A stretch of DNA of 64,000 nucleotides from Tsukamurella ocularis (GCF_024807615.1 NZ_JANUCJ010000002.1:868001-932000), one strand, 5' to 3'. Counted from the first letter of the stretch, positions 21,561-30,908 are shown. Numbers and translations are program-made. Notes: generated from the letters alone by a model not told the origin.

Positions 21561-22586
21561 TCAGCGGTCGACGGCGCCGTGGGCGAGCAGCCTCTCGGCG
21601 GTGTCGACCACAGACTCGTCGACCGGGCGCGGCGACCACCCCAGCATTCGCTCAGCCTTGGCGCTCGTGGCGTCGAAGTCGTGTCCGAGCTGGGTGCGAA
21701 GAGCGCGCAGCTGAGGATTCACCCGCGCGAGGAGGCGCGCCAGCGGCAGCGGCAGTTCACGGGTGGGCACGCGGGAGGCACGCTCTCCGAGGCGGTCTCG
21801 CAGGATACGGGCGATCTCGACCACCCGAAGGCTGCTCCCCGACACCGCGAGGAAACGCTCCCCGACGGCCGCCGGGTCCGTCATCGCTCGCAGATGCAGG
21901 TCCGCGACATCGCGCACGTCGACCCAGCCCGTGGCGAAGGGCGGACACACCGGCATCACCCCGCCGAGCATGCCGCTGATCGTGCGCAGCGACGGCGGAT
22001 CGTCCGGGCCCAGGACCGGTCCGATGACGGCGGTCGGATGGACCGCTGCGAGCTCCAGGTCGCCACCCTCCTCCTCGACGAACCGCCAGGCGGCGCGCTC
22101 GGCGAGGGTCTTCGACTTCTGGTACGGCGCGATGTCCGCGTCGACGTTCGTCCAATCCTCCTCAGTGAACGGGGCCGACCGGTCCGGATGCCCGTACCCG
22201 ACGGCGCCGAAGGCGCTGGTGAGCACCACGCGCCGCACGCCGGCGTCCCGGGCCGCGCGAAGCACCCGGAGGACGCCACCCTCGGCGGTCGCCACCATCA
22301 CCGCCTCCTCCTGCAGGCCGTCCCGAAGCGTGGGCGACGCGACGTGCAGCACGTAGTCACACCCTGTCACAGCGTCGGCCCAACCGGTATCGCCGTCGAG
22401 GTCGGCGACCACGAACGTCAGCCGGTCGTCGTCGAACGCGACGGCGTCGTGGAACCGGGCGCGGAGCACCTGCGCGCGACTCTGGTCGCGCACCGTCGTG
22501 CGGACGTCGTGGCCCGCTTCCAACAGTGCGACGACGCACCACCCGCCAATGAATCCCGATCCTCCGGTGACCAGTACCTCTGCCAT
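21561..22586 (-). CDS. NAD-dependent epimerase/dehydratase family (dihydroflavonol-4-reductase-like)
   Basis: Extended SDR of 341 residues. NAD(P) motif VTGGSGFIGGW (residues 6-16), active-site YQKSKTLAE (YxxxK) and the TAVIGPVLGPDD loop place it with the dihydroflavonol reductase/cinnamoyl-CoA reductase-like group used by bacteria for aldehyde or ketone reduction. ATG 22586 has GAGAGGAAATCC upstream; longer frames are not supported. It is divergent from a TetR gene across a 13+13-bp perfect inverted repeat, so it is the likely regulatory target. Confidence 0.87.
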   Translation of the reverse strand: MAEVLVTGGSGFIGGWCVVALLEAGHDVRTTVRDQSRAQVLRARFHDAVAFDDDRLTFVVADLDGDTGWADAVTGCDYVLHVASPTLRDGLQEEAVMVATAEGGVLRVLRAARDAGVRRVVLTSAFGAVGYGHPDRSAPFTEEDWTNVDADIAPYQKSKTLAERAAWRFVEEEGGDLELAAVHPTAVIGPVLGPDDPPSLRTISGMLGGVMPVCPPFATGWVDVRDVADLHLRAMTDPAAVGERFLAVSGSSLRVVEIARILRDRLGERASRVPTRELPLPLARLLARVNPQLRALRTQLGHDFDATSAKAERMLGWSPRPVDESVVDTAERLLAHGAVDR

Positions 22587-22667
22587 GGATTTCCTCTCTC
22601 GGATGCGCCGCCGGACGGATCGCCGTCCCGGCCATCGCACCTCGCGGGGCGAACACGTAGAATAAGT

Positions 22668-22703
22668 GGAGATCTCTCCGATTACAGTAACGGAGAGATC
22701 TCC
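22668..22703. promoter_or_regulatory. TetR operator: 13-bp perfect inverted repeat
   Basis: Arms GGAGATCTCTCCG (22668-22680) and CGGAGAGATCTCC (22691-22703) with a 10-bp AT-rich spacer. Each arm contains the palindrome AGATCT, so the site could accommodate two TetR dimers. It lies between the divergent epimerase and TetR genes, 24 bp before the TetR ATG. Confidence 0.8.
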
Positions 22704-22726
22704 GGATAGCAAGGGTGGTGCACACG

Positions 22727-23272
22727 ATGGCACGATCGGACGCGCAGGCGAACCGCGCCAAGATCCTCGAAACCGCACGACAGGCGCTCCTCGACGACGG
22801 CGAGACCTCTCTCAACCGGATCGCACAGCGCGCCGGCGTGGGCGCCGGCACGCTGTACCGGCACTTCCCCAACCGCGACGCACTGGTCCTCGCCGTCTAC
22901 GAGGACGAGGTCACCGGCATCGTCGAGGACATCCCCGCTCGCCTCGCGGACGCCACCCCACGGGAAGCCCTCCGGGACTGGACGATCGAGCTGGTCACTG
23001 CCATGCGCCGGAAGCACGGCCTCGGGGACGCCCTCAGCCCGAGCGCGCATCAGGCGATTGCCGAACAGACCTACGCGCCGGTGATCGCAGCGATCACCCT
23101 GCTCCTCGACGCCGGTAAGCGCGACGGATCGATCCGGGCCGACGCCGACGCGGGAGACTTCCTGCAGCTCACAGGCGCCCTCTGGCGCGCTTCACCTGGA
23201 CCAGTGGATCGCGCAGAACGGATGCTCGATCTGATCCTCGACGGCCTCACGCCTCCGGACCGTCGCCGGTGA
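22727..23272 (+). CDS. TetR/AcrR family transcriptional regulator
   Basis: One-component repressor with an N-terminal HTH: NRAKILETARQALLDDGETSLNRIAQRAGVGAGTLYRHFPNRDALVLAVYEDEV has the canonical TetR turn G-A-GTLYRHFPNR. The C-terminal ligand domain ends with KRDGSIRADADAGDFLQLTGALWR. From ATG 22727 it is 181 residues; an upstream GTG at 22715 is possible. It sits head-to-head with the epimerase across a strong palindrome, indicating local repression and autoregulation. Confidence 0.9.
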   Translation: MARSDAQANRAKILETARQALLDDGETSLNRIAQRAGVGAGTLYRHFPNRDALVLAVYEDEVTGIVEDIPARLADATPREALRDWTIELVTAMRRKHGLGDALSPSAHQAIAEQTYAPVIAAITLLLDAGKRDGSIRADADAGDFLQLTGALWRASPGPVDRAERMLDLILDGLTPPDRRR

Positions 23273-23391
23273 CGAACGCAGAACCGGTGCACGTATTCCT
23301 ACGAACTACGACACGCTGAATTCGCGACGGCCAACGCCATCGACGATCTCGTCGGCCCGTCAGTCGAAGTGGTTCGGTGCGCCCGCCCAGG

Positions 23392-24165
23392 TTAGCCGGC
23401 CCCGGAACGCCAGTACCCCGTGATCGTCATCATGGAGTTAGAAACCTCGCGTTCGCGCCGAAGGATCTTGCGGATAGATTGGGTCGCACCTGCTTCCGCC
23501 GCCACCCACACGTATGTGTTCTCCGCAGCGAAGGAGCGGGCGAGTACCGCGCTGGGCAAGGACGACGGTGAGCGCCCCATCCCGGTACCGAGGATCCACT
23601 CGTAGGTCACGTCGGCCCGCGATGCCAGGACCTGCTTGTCGTCAGGAGTGGCGACCTCAGCGATCGCATGGATACGGAGCCCGGCTGGAGCTTCCTCGAT
23701 GATTCTGCTCATGGCGGGGAGCGCTGTGGCATCGCCTACGAGCAGCACAGCAGTCGCACCGCGGGGGCATCGGTACCAGCCCTGAGCCAGGGAGAGTCCG
23801 ACGATGTCACCTGGCTGCGAACTCGTAGCCCAGCTCGATGCTGCCCCGCCTTCGTGGACCACGAAATCGATGACGATTGTTCCGGGGTTCACTCGGCGCA
23901 CTGTGTACGCGCGACTTAGAGGCTTGGGTTCTTGGTAGTGCCAACGCCCGTCGCGGACCCGGGGCCGTGGTGGTGCAGACTGGTTCGGCGCCGGGATTGC
24001 GATCGTGATTCGCTCGTCGGGGACACCACTACTGACCCACGAGCGTAGCCCGTCACCGCCGAGGCAGACTCGAGTCATGTTCGGAGTGACTCGATAGGAA
24101 TCGACAACCTCCGCCTCGAAGTACTCCTGGAATCGCGAATTTCGCCTCACATCCGTCCGTTGCAT
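23392..24165 (-). CDS. Siderophore-interacting protein (FAD-dependent ferric-siderophore reductase)
   Basis: Cytoplasmic flavin reductase of the SIP/ViuB family that reduces imported ferric siderophores to release iron. The 257-residue product has the FAD-binding motif RAYT (85-88), the SWATSSQPGD(IV)GL loop typical of SIPs, and a C-terminal GYWRSG ending. It starts at ATG 24165, sharing one base with the preceding stop (TAATG), so it is translationally coupled and closes the left siderophore operon. Its presence implies intracellular reductive iron release from the locus product. Confidence 0.92.
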   Translation of the reverse strand: MQRTDVRRNSRFQEYFEAEVVDSYRVTPNMTRVCLGGDGLRSWVSSGVPDERITIAIPAPNQSAPPRPRVRDGRWHYQEPKPLSRAYTVRRVNPGTIVIDFVVHEGGAASSWATSSQPGDIVGLSLAQGWYRCPRGATAVLLVGDATALPAMSRIIEEAPAGLRIHAIAEVATPDDKQVLASRADVTYEWILGTGMGRSPSSLPSAVLARSFAAENTYVWVAAEAGATQSIRKILRREREVSNSMMTITGYWRSGAG

Positions 24166-25349
24166 TATTGGTACGTGAGGTCCGGATGCGGATGCGACAA
24201 GAAGTCATGATGCGAGATGTCCCATCCGTAGGCGCCCGCGTATTCGAAGGCCAACACGTCGCCCGTCCGGATTCTAGCAACGTGAACATTTTGTGCGAGA
24301 ACGTCTTTCGGAGTGCACAGCTCGCCGACCACGTTGACCGGACCGTTGACGACCTCTGGACGGGGTAGTCCGGAGTTGACCCGATCGGTGGGATGAACAG
24401 TGAATGGATGGCTGTGTTGCCAGGATGCCGGCAGTCGGAAGTGATGCGTTCCCCCACGTACGATGACGTAGTCGACCCCGTGATTGCGTTTGATGTCGAT
24501 GACCTCTACGAGGTACCGGCCGCACCCAGCGACGAGGTAGCGGCCACATTCGAAGTCGATGGTCCGCCAATGCGCGGGAAAGGTGTCGACCAATCGGGCG
24601 AGACCGACTGTGAACGCGTCCCAGTCGAATTGCTCCGACAGGTCGTGATAGTTGACCCCGATGCCGCCGCCGACGTCGAGATGCTCGATGCGGACGCCAA
24701 ATCGCGCTTCCCAGTCGAGCGCCTTGTCCCGGTACAGTTCCAGCATTTGCAGGTGAGCACAGTGATCCAGATTGTTGGACAGGGAGTGCAGATGGAAGCC
24801 TCGGAACCGAAGGCCGGGGAGATTCGACGCCAATTGGACGGCTTCGGGGAGAAGTCGTTCATCGATGCCGAAGGGCGTGGGCCGTCCACCCATCGAAATC
24901 GTGGCGGCCGGGAGTGAATCGGCGATGTTCACTCGCAGGAGGACCTCGACCTTGGTTTCTGCGGCGACGGCTGCGGACGAGATTCGGTGTAGTTCGAGCA
25001 GGCTCTCCGCGTGGATGCGCGTGTTGCCGTCGCGTACGGCAAGAGCGATCTCCGCGTTGGACTTGGCGGGGCCACCGAAGAGGATCTCGGCGGCCGGATC
25101 CGCCGCGCGAGCCTTGCGAAGTTCGCCACCGGAGGCCACCTCGAAGCCGTTCACTCGAGCGGCGACTGTGCGCAGGATGGGGGCTGCGCTGTTTGCCTTC
25201 ATGGCATAGAACATCCTGCACCTCGAGGGCAGCTTTGCGACGGCTGTGGTGACGTGATCACCGAGGGCCTGCAGGTCGTATCGGTACTCACAGAGCTCGT
25301 CGTCCACCGGCTTTGCTCCGGGGGTGGCGTTGTCATCGATCTGTATCAA
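24165..25349 (-). CDS. Type III PLP-dependent decarboxylase (SbnH/AcsE-like), siderophore biosynthesis
   Basis: Alanine-racemase-fold decarboxylase related to diaminopimelate/ornithine decarboxylases. PLP lysine is Lys51 in FYAMKANS; the phosphate-binding HLDVGGGIG segment and catalytic Cys motif GELCTPKD are intact. In staphyloferrin B and achromobactin pathways the family member (SbnH, AcsE) decarboxylates an amino-acid moiety. The most likely start is a TTG at 25349, seven bases after GGAGG, giving 394 residues and a 17-bp overlap with the aldolase gene; further upstream the frame loses family character. A homologue lies at 32547 on the other strand, so the locus carries two. Confidence 0.88.
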   Translation of the reverse strand: MIQIDDNATPGAKPVDDELCEYRYDLQALGDHVTTAVAKLPSRCRMFYAMKANSAAPILRTVAARVNGFEVASGGELRKARAADPAAEILFGGPAKSNAEIALAVRDGNTRIHAESLLELHRISSAAVAAETKVEVLLRVNIADSLPAATISMGGRPTPFGIDERLLPEAVQLASNLPGLRFRGFHLHSLSNNLDHCAHLQMLELYRDKALDWEARFGVRIEHLDVGGGIGVNYHDLSEQFDWDAFTVGLARLVDTFPAHWRTIDFECGRYLVAGCGRYLVEVIDIKRNHGVDYVIVRGGTHHFRLPASWQHSHPFTVHPTDRVNSGLPRPEVVNGPVNVVGELCTPKDVLAQNVHVARIRTGDVLAFEYAGAYGWDISHHDFLSHPHPDLTYQ

Positions 25350-26124
25350 TCGGGGCCTCCGGTTGGCGGTGTTGTTCGAGATGGCTGTGGAAGGCGTGGC
25401 CCGCGAGGCCGCGATCGTTGCCGACAACGAATGCGCGGACTCCGGCGTCGTGCCAGCCACGGTAGTGCGCGGGCCCGCGCGAGAGAGCACAGAAGGCCAC
25501 GCCCGCCTCACGGCACCGCGCGTGGATCTGTTGTTCGGCTTCGCGCACGTTCGGGTGGTCGAGCTGCCAAGGCAATCCAAGGGACTGAGACAGGTCCGCA
25601 GTACCGGAGAGCACGAGATCAACCTTGGCCGCAGCGAGCATCTCGGGAAGCCGCTCGATGCCTTGTTGATCCTCGATCATTATGCAGAGCATGGTTTCAG
25701 CGTTGGCCCGGTCGAGGTAGTCGGCCAGTTCGATGTGCCCGAAACCGGTCATGCGACCGCCGTTCAACCCGCGTTCGCCGAGCGGAAAATACCTGGTTGC
25801 CCGGGCGATCCGACCGACATCAGCTGGATCGGAGACGCGCGGCGCGACGATCCCCATGGCGCCTGCATCGAGGGCCTGGGTCATCGCGGCCGTGTGGGAT
25901 GTCGGCACACGCACCAACGGCGTGATGCCCGCGGTCTCCGCAGCACGGATGAGATGCTCAAGACGATGCGGATCCACCAAGGTGTGCTCGGTATCGATGA
26001 TCACGAAATCGTATCCGCTGTAACCGATCAGTTCGATCATTGTGGGATCGGCGAGGAAGCTGAACAGACCGTGGATGGTGTCCGCAGCTTGTAGTTTCTC
26101 CTTGAGTCTATTGGGCTGCAGCAC
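25333..26124 (-). CDS. HpcH/HpaI aldolase family protein, SbnG-like citrate synthase candidate
   Basis: TIM-barrel metal-dependent aldolase of 263 residues. DFVIIDTEHTLVDP near residues 39-52, PLVRVP, the metal-site IMIEDQQGIE and the AKVDLVLSGTADLSQSLG segment define the family. In Staphylococcus the homologue SbnG condenses oxaloacetate and acetyl-CoA to citrate for staphyloferrin B, and achromobactin loci contain a similar gene (acsB). Its place among NIS synthetases makes a dedicated citrate supply the leading hypothesis. It starts at GTG 26124, overlapping the upstream synthetase gene by 17 bp. An ordinary HpcH-type pyruvate aldolase remains possible. Confidence 0.85.
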   Translation of the reverse strand: MLQPNRLKEKLQAADTIHGLFSFLADPTMIELIGYSGYDFVIIDTEHTLVDPHRLEHLIRAAETAGITPLVRVPTSHTAAMTQALDAGAMGIVAPRVSDPADVGRIARATRYFPLGERGLNGGRMTGFGHIELADYLDRANAETMLCIMIEDQQGIERLPEMLAAAKVDLVLSGTADLSQSLGLPWQLDHPNVREAEQQIHARCREAGVAFCALSRGPAHYRGWHDAGVRAFVVGNDRGLAGHAFHSHLEQHRQPEAPIDTDR

Positions 26125-27871
26125 CGATGCCGCCTCTTTCGGAAGTTGTCGTCGATACCGATGCCGGGTTCAGCGGATTGGCGATGTCAACGTAGAGCGG
26201 CAGAACCCCGGGACGAGCGAAGCCGGTCACCAGGTTTCCCTTGGCGGGCAACGTTCGAGACGTCAACAACATCCGCGCTGCAGGAGAGTCCAATTCGGCC
26301 AGAAGGTCTCGTGTCGTCTCCCAGAGCTCGTGCTCACTGTGAGGGCCGAATCGTGCGAGGGCGTAGATGACGTGCCCGACCTGGTTGGTCACGACGTGGT
26401 ACACCAGTCGCAGCCACACTTCGCGATCGGTGTAGCCGCTGAGCGGGCTTGAGCGCTTCAGGTCGCGTCCGATTCCCCGTTCTCGGCTCACGGAGGTGCC
26501 CTCGAAGTCACGCACCCAGGTCTGGGTCGGCCAACCGTCCTCGAACTCGATCAGGCAGTTCTGCACGTGGGCTTCGAAACTCAAGGCGTCACGATCGTAG
26601 ATCTCGAGCATCGGAACCAGGGATACTGCGAGGTAACGACGGAGCCACTCGCGGTGGTCACCCCCGGCTCGTTCGACTTCGTCGAGCAGGAGCGGCCGGA
26701 TCCCCGGAGCCTCGTCGAGCAGGCCTGACAAGACCTGCGGGGTGAGGCCGTTTCCAATGAACGGGTTGCGGCGGAAGAGTACTCCCAGATCGGCCACGAG
26801 GCCGGCCGAGCCGATAGCGGGATCTATGGTCCGGAATCCGGTCTCGACGAGGACCTGGAATTCCTCCGGCCAACTCGGCGCGATTTCGGTGATCAGCCTT
26901 GCGGCGTCCGCTGCGCGACGCATTTCCGGGAGTGGGTTGACGCGCAGACTGTTCGTGACCCGGATGTGCAGAGGAAGTTTCCACATGATTTCGTGCTCGG
27001 GAGAGCACACAGTACGTACGGACGAGGTCGGATACACACTCGGCCCGAGTTCTCCAAGGTCGACCAGAGTTCCGTCCGCCAGGAGATTCTGGGCCTCTTG
27101 AAGCCCGCGCAGGTAGTCGGCCTGCCAAGGATGCACAGGTAGAGCCGAGTAGCCGTCAGGAGTCGCCTTCACAACTGCGTCGGGGACCCAGGGAGCGTCG
27201 ACCACCCTTTCCTCGAGCAGCGCCGAATCGCTCAACGCGAACCAATGAAGATCGAACTCGGTACCGAGCTCGGGGGCGTAGCGCGCAAGGTCGTCGCTGC
27301 TCCACTGGGTGCCCTTGGGGATCGGGTGAAATGGGTGGCCCGTCCGCATCGCCTGCTCCGCGGTCCGCATTCGTCCCCCGTCTGCAGTGCGGTCCGGTCG
27401 TCTCGTCTGAGCCAGGTACTGGGTCGTGGTGGAGATGCTCTGGGCCAGCTTGGCCCGGATCGCCTGTTCGTCCCACTGCTCGTCGGGGAAGACCTGTGCA
27501 CAGATCGGTGCGACGATACTCAGCACGAGGTCGATCAGCTGCTCGTGTCCAATCTCAGCGCGTGTCCCGTCCGCATCCTCTATCCAGAACCGATCACCAT
27601 AGTCGTGGTTGCCGATCAGCGAGTGATAGGCCAATTCGACGATCAGTCTCGTGTCCGGCCCGTCCGAGACGAGACCGCGCGGGCCGTTCCCCGAACCGGT
27701 GAAGCTCTGTCCGGACTCCGACAGCTCCGTCACGGCGATGTCGGCATGTTCGAACGAGACCGCACCGAGTCCTTCGGCGATGGGTACCAGCACGTGTCCG
27801 GTTTCTCGAAGGAAACAATTGAGTAGTCGGCGGCGTCCGGCCTGTGCAGCGTTCGTCTGTGCTGATGACAT
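26108..27871 (-). CDS. IucA/IucC family NIS siderophore synthetase 1
   Basis: ATP-dependent ligase joining a carboxylate (citrate or a citryl intermediate) to an amine or alcohol by adenylation. The 587-residue product has GHPFHPIPKG (178-187), PVHPWQ (245-250), PTSSVRT (281-287) and KLPLHIRVTNSLR, all landmarks of the fold. The catalytic-site motif usually written EAHGQN reads EAHVQN (433-438), a Gly-to-Val change near the active site. A FhuF/IucA C-terminal helical domain follows. It is 42 bp downstream of the MFS gene. Whether it is type A, B or C was not resolved by eye. Confidence 0.9.
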   Translation of the reverse strand: MSSAQTNAAQAGRRRLLNCFLRETGHVLVPIAEGLGAVSFEHADIAVTELSESGQSFTGSGNGPRGLVSDGPDTRLIVELAYHSLIGNHDYGDRFWIEDADGTRAEIGHEQLIDLVLSIVAPICAQVFPDEQWDEQAIRAKLAQSISTTTQYLAQTRRPDRTADGGRMRTAEQAMRTGHPFHPIPKGTQWSSDDLARYAPELGTEFDLHWFALSDSALLEERVVDAPWVPDAVVKATPDGYSALPVHPWQADYLRGLQEAQNLLADGTLVDLGELGPSVYPTSSVRTVCSPEHEIMWKLPLHIRVTNSLRVNPLPEMRRAADAARLITEIAPSWPEEFQVLVETGFRTIDPAIGSAGLVADLGVLFRRNPFIGNGLTPQVLSGLLDEAPGIRPLLLDEVERAGGDHREWLRRYLAVSLVPMLEIYDRDALSFEAHVQNCLIEFEDGWPTQTWVRDFEGTSVSRERGIGRDLKRSSPLSGYTDREVWLRLVYHVVTNQVGHVIYALARFGPHSEHELWETTRDLLAELDSPAARMLLTSRTLPAKGNLVTGFARPGVLPLYVDIANPLNPASVSTTTSERGGIGAAAQ

Positions 27872-27912
27872 TTCTCACCTCAAGGAAGTATCGATTGTGC
27901 GGTGGCCGTGGT

Positions 27913-29154
27913 TCATTGTCTGGCTTCGTGTGCAGTGGGCTCGCGTCCCGACACGACGGCGGAATCGGAAGCGACTCGCCCAGCGGCGAGCGAGATGGCA
28001 GCTGCTATGCCGACCAGGAGTGCTAGAACGAGGAACGTGGCGGTGATGCCGACAGTGGTGGCAACCACCGCGGCGATCAAGGGGCCGGCGATCTGGCCTA
28101 TGCCCACTAGTGCCGTGGTGGTGCCGATCGCGGTGCCGCGGATATGATTTGGCACCGTCCGGCACACCGTGTGCATGACTGATTGGTCGAAGGCCGCAGA
28201 CGAGCAGCCCTGGACCAGACGGAGCGGTGCCATGAGCAGCGGTGTGGGCGCCACGGATTGGAGCGAGATCGCGACTGCGCACATCCCGCTGGCGAGGGCA
28301 AAACTCTCGCCGCCGTCACGGCGATCGTTACGACGACCCCACCACGGCCCGATGACGGCAGCCCCCGCCCATGTGAGTGCCTGCAGAAGTCCGACCCACA
28401 TGATGGCGCTGGCAGTGGAACCAGTGATGGCGCTCAGTCTGGGGGCGAACACAACGACGAGCCCGAACACGGCGGAATCGGCGAGGATAGCCGCGACGAT
28501 CAACGGAAGCAGCGGCTTTCGGCGCAGCACCGCTACCGCAGAAGCGACGCCTTCCGACCATCTGTTTTCCAGATTGGCCGCCGTCATCGAGGTATTCGGC
28601 AAGGTTGTGGCCGACAGGACGCATGCGATCAGTAGCAGTGCCGCGGTAGCGGTGAACAGTGCGCTGTACCCGAACCAATTGACGGCGACGGAGCCGACGA
28701 GTGGGCCCACCAGAGCGCCCACCGCTGTCGAGTTCGACAGCCAGCCGAACATGCGCCCGTGCTGCTGATCGTCCGCGATCGACGCCGCGTACGTTGTCGT
28801 CGCACCTGCCACTCCTCCGAACGCCCCTTGCGCCAAACGGCACAGGAGGAACTGCAGTGGTGTCTGCGCCAATGCCATCGCGGCCACAGCGATCGCAAGG
28901 CCTAGGTACGCGCGAAGCACCATCGATTTGGGGCCGTACCGGTCTCCGAGTCGCCCCCAGATCGGCCCCGTCAACACATACGTGACCGCCGGTGCCGCGA
29001 CACTGACGCCCGTCCACGCCGACAGCGCACCGTCCCTCACTCCGAGATCCGTCAGGTAGAACGGCGTGAGGGGCACCAGGATGGTGAGGCCTGCGGTCGC
29101 CGCGAACTGGCCGAACCACAGGACCGAGAAGGTCTTCGTCGCACGACGCGTCAC
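27913..29154 (-). CDS. MFS transporter, probable siderophore exporter
   Basis: Twelve-segment major facilitator of the DHA1 multidrug-like type, 413 residues. The first segment is VLWFGQFAATAGLTILVPLTPFYL; loop 2-3 has GRLGDRYGPKSMVLRAYLG (GxLaDRxGrr pattern) and segment 5 carries GCSSAAFDQSVMHTVCRT-like sequence. It starts at GTG 29154, overlapping the preceding synthetase stop by 4 bp (GTGA). Embedded between two NIS synthetase genes, as in achromobactin and staphyloferrin loci, it most likely exports the siderophore, though sequence alone does not exclude another metabolite. Confidence 0.87.
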   Translation of the reverse strand: MTRRATKTFSVLWFGQFAATAGLTILVPLTPFYLTDLGVRDGALSAWTGVSVAAPAVTYVLTGPIWGRLGDRYGPKSMVLRAYLGLAIAVAAMALAQTPLQFLLCRLAQGAFGGVAGATTTYAASIADDQQHGRMFGWLSNSTAVGALVGPLVGSVAVNWFGYSALFTATAALLLIACVLSATTLPNTSMTAANLENRWSEGVASAVAVLRRKPLLPLIVAAILADSAVFGLVVVFAPRLSAITGSTASAIMWVGLLQALTWAGAAVIGPWWGRRNDRRDGGESFALASGMCAVAISLQSVAPTPLLMAPLRLVQGCSSAAFDQSVMHTVCRTVPNHIRGTAIGTTTALVGIGQIAGPLIAAVVATTVGITATFLVLALLVGIAAAISLAAGRVASDSAVVSGREPTAHEARQ

Positions 29155-30908
29155 GCGTGAGACTCCGCCGTCGTCAACGGGTTGGGAACCCTCCCGACCG
29201 ACGCTGGCATGCTCGCCTCGGTCGAGCGTCCGCGTTGAAGGAGCGGGCCGAAGATCTGCCGGCTCGGCCATGTCTGCCGGTCCAGGAACAACTCCCGCAT
29301 CGTGTCGGCGACCGTTGTGCACACCGTTCCAGATTCCAGTGATCCTCGCAGGGTTCGCTCAAGTATGCGCCAGAACGCAGACTCCGGAATTCCGAACTCG
29401 TCGGCGAGTGAATCCGCGATGCCGTACAGATTGACCTGGACGCCGAGGGTCTGCAGATAGCTGAGCAGTCGTTCTGCACTTTCCAGACGCAGAGACTGGG
29501 GAACGCCGTCGGGAATCCGGTACTCCGGATCGGGGATCCCTGCACGTTTCAACGCTTCGGGCACGATTCGGACTGTGTCGTGGTCGCGGAGGACGAACCG
29601 CTTGACTCGACCTCCGCCGAGGACAACGAGCACATTCTGACCGTGGAGTTCGGGCATCGCGCCGAAGTTCGCGAACTCGAGCGCCATTGTCCAGAAACCT
29701 GCCACCAGTTCCTCGAAGAGGCGCAGAGGATCGGCGGGATCGAAGTTCGCCGTAAGCAGGTGGGGCCGCAACGAATCCCAACCCCACGCTGCGAACCCAG
29801 ACATCGGCAGGGTCACCTCGTCATCCGCCGTCGGCGGATAGCGGCGGACTTGAGCCGACAGCAGACCCGGCCGACGAGCGAACTCGTCGGGATCGTTCCA
29901 GCCGCACCACGTGCGCTCGTCACAGAGGTCGACGATGTCGCCCAGAATGTTGCTCCGGTCGCGAAGTAGGTGGAGTAGCTTCTGCCCCCGCTCGCCGTTG
30001 TCGAGATACTGCGCCGGAAGCAGGCGCGTCGATCCAAGCGTCGCCACCTCGATCGGCACTTTGAGGTGGATGTTCGGATCATCGCTGGCTATGAGGGATC
30101 GGAGCGATGAGGTTGGACAGAAGCGTCCCGAGTCTAAGGGGAGGACCACGATATCGCGGGCGCCCAGTTCAGGACCGAAATGTCGTGCCAGGGCGTTGTC
30201 GCGCTGCCACGGGTGGATCGGCACGGGCTGATACTCCGCGAGATCGACTCCGGATGCGGCCATCGCGTTGCCGAGTGCCGTTCGCTCTGCGCCGTTCAGT
30301 AGCAGGGCCTCTAGTGCCGACGATTCTGCAGCCGACCCGGTGCGTAGGCGCGCTCGCCGTACGCCGATCCACCCCATTGCAAGCGGTTGCTCGCGCATGG
30401 GACCGAATCGGTCCACTTCGGCCGAATCCCACCCGGACACGGCGTGGGCGGTTGGATGAAAGGGGCGATTGCGCAGCGAAGCGATCCGCTCCCCGGTAAG
30501 GAGCGCCGGGCCTGCAGTATCGGGGGCCAGGTGGCGCCAGCCGGCGTGCATTCGCTCCGCATGGGACACCGCGAGTCGAAGATCCGCCACGACCTCGACG
30601 AGTGCGGGAGCATCAGCCGCCGCCGCCACCAGTTCGAGTACCCGACCCGGATCTGTGAGCGGTGTCCGTCGATCGTCGTGGATCCATACTGGTGTGGACG
30701 ACGCCCGCACCGCCTGCAGTGCGCCTCCCGGGCGCCCCACGAAATGCAGTTCGCCTTCGATCAGTGGGATTCGGCAGGCGATCTCGTGCGTGTCCGGATC
30801 GGCAGAGGGCGTCTCCGCCAACCGATCGGCGGTGCTGAACAGGTTCTCCCGGATGAGCACGTCGATGAGATCCAGAGTGATCTGCTCAGCGGCGGGTCTC
30901 CGAGCCAT
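29151..30908 (-). CDS. IucA/IucC family NIS siderophore synthetase 2
   Basis: Second adenylating siderophore synthetase, 585 residues from ATG 30908. It has RPFHPTAHA (148-156) in place of the commoner GHPxHPxxK nucleotide loop, IHPWQ (231-235), PTSSLRS (265-271), KVPIEVATLGSTRLLP, and the intact catalytic HGQN (422-425). It diverges clearly from synthetase 1, so the pair are not a recent duplication and probably catalyse different couplings. The start shares one base with the aminotransferase stop (TGATG), showing tight coupling. Confidence 0.9.
   Translation of the reverse strand: MARRPAAEQITLDLIDVLIRENLFSTADRLAETPSADPDTHEIACRIPLIEGELHFVGRPGGALQAVRASSTPVWIHDDRRTPLTDPGRVLELVAAAADAPALVEVVADLRLAVSHAERMHAGWRHLAPDTAGPALLTGERIASLRNRPFHPTAHAVSGWDSAEVDRFGPMREQPLAMGWIGVRRARLRTGSAAESSALEALLLNGAERTALGNAMAASGVDLAEYQPVPIHPWQRDNALARHFGPELGARDIVVLPLDSGRFCPTSSLRSLIASDDPNIHLKVPIEVATLGSTRLLPAQYLDNGERGQKLLHLLRDRSNILGDIVDLCDERTWCGWNDPDEFARRPGLLSAQVRRYPPTADDEVTLPMSGFAAWGWDSLRPHLLTANFDPADPLRLFEELVAGFWTMALEFANFGAMPELHGQNVLVVLGGGRVKRFVLRDHDTVRIVPEALKRAGIPDPEYRIPDGVPQSLRLESAERLLSYLQTLGVQVNLYGIADSLADEFGIPESAFWRILERTLRGSLESGTVCTTVADTMRELFLDRQTWPSRQIFGPLLQRGRSTEASMPASVGRVPNPLTTAESHA

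Noticed and set aside
22668-22703. The 13-bp inverted repeat as a terminator
   Set aside because: It lies upstream of two divergent genes with no gene reading into it, has a 10-nt spacer and no T run; an operator is the better reading.
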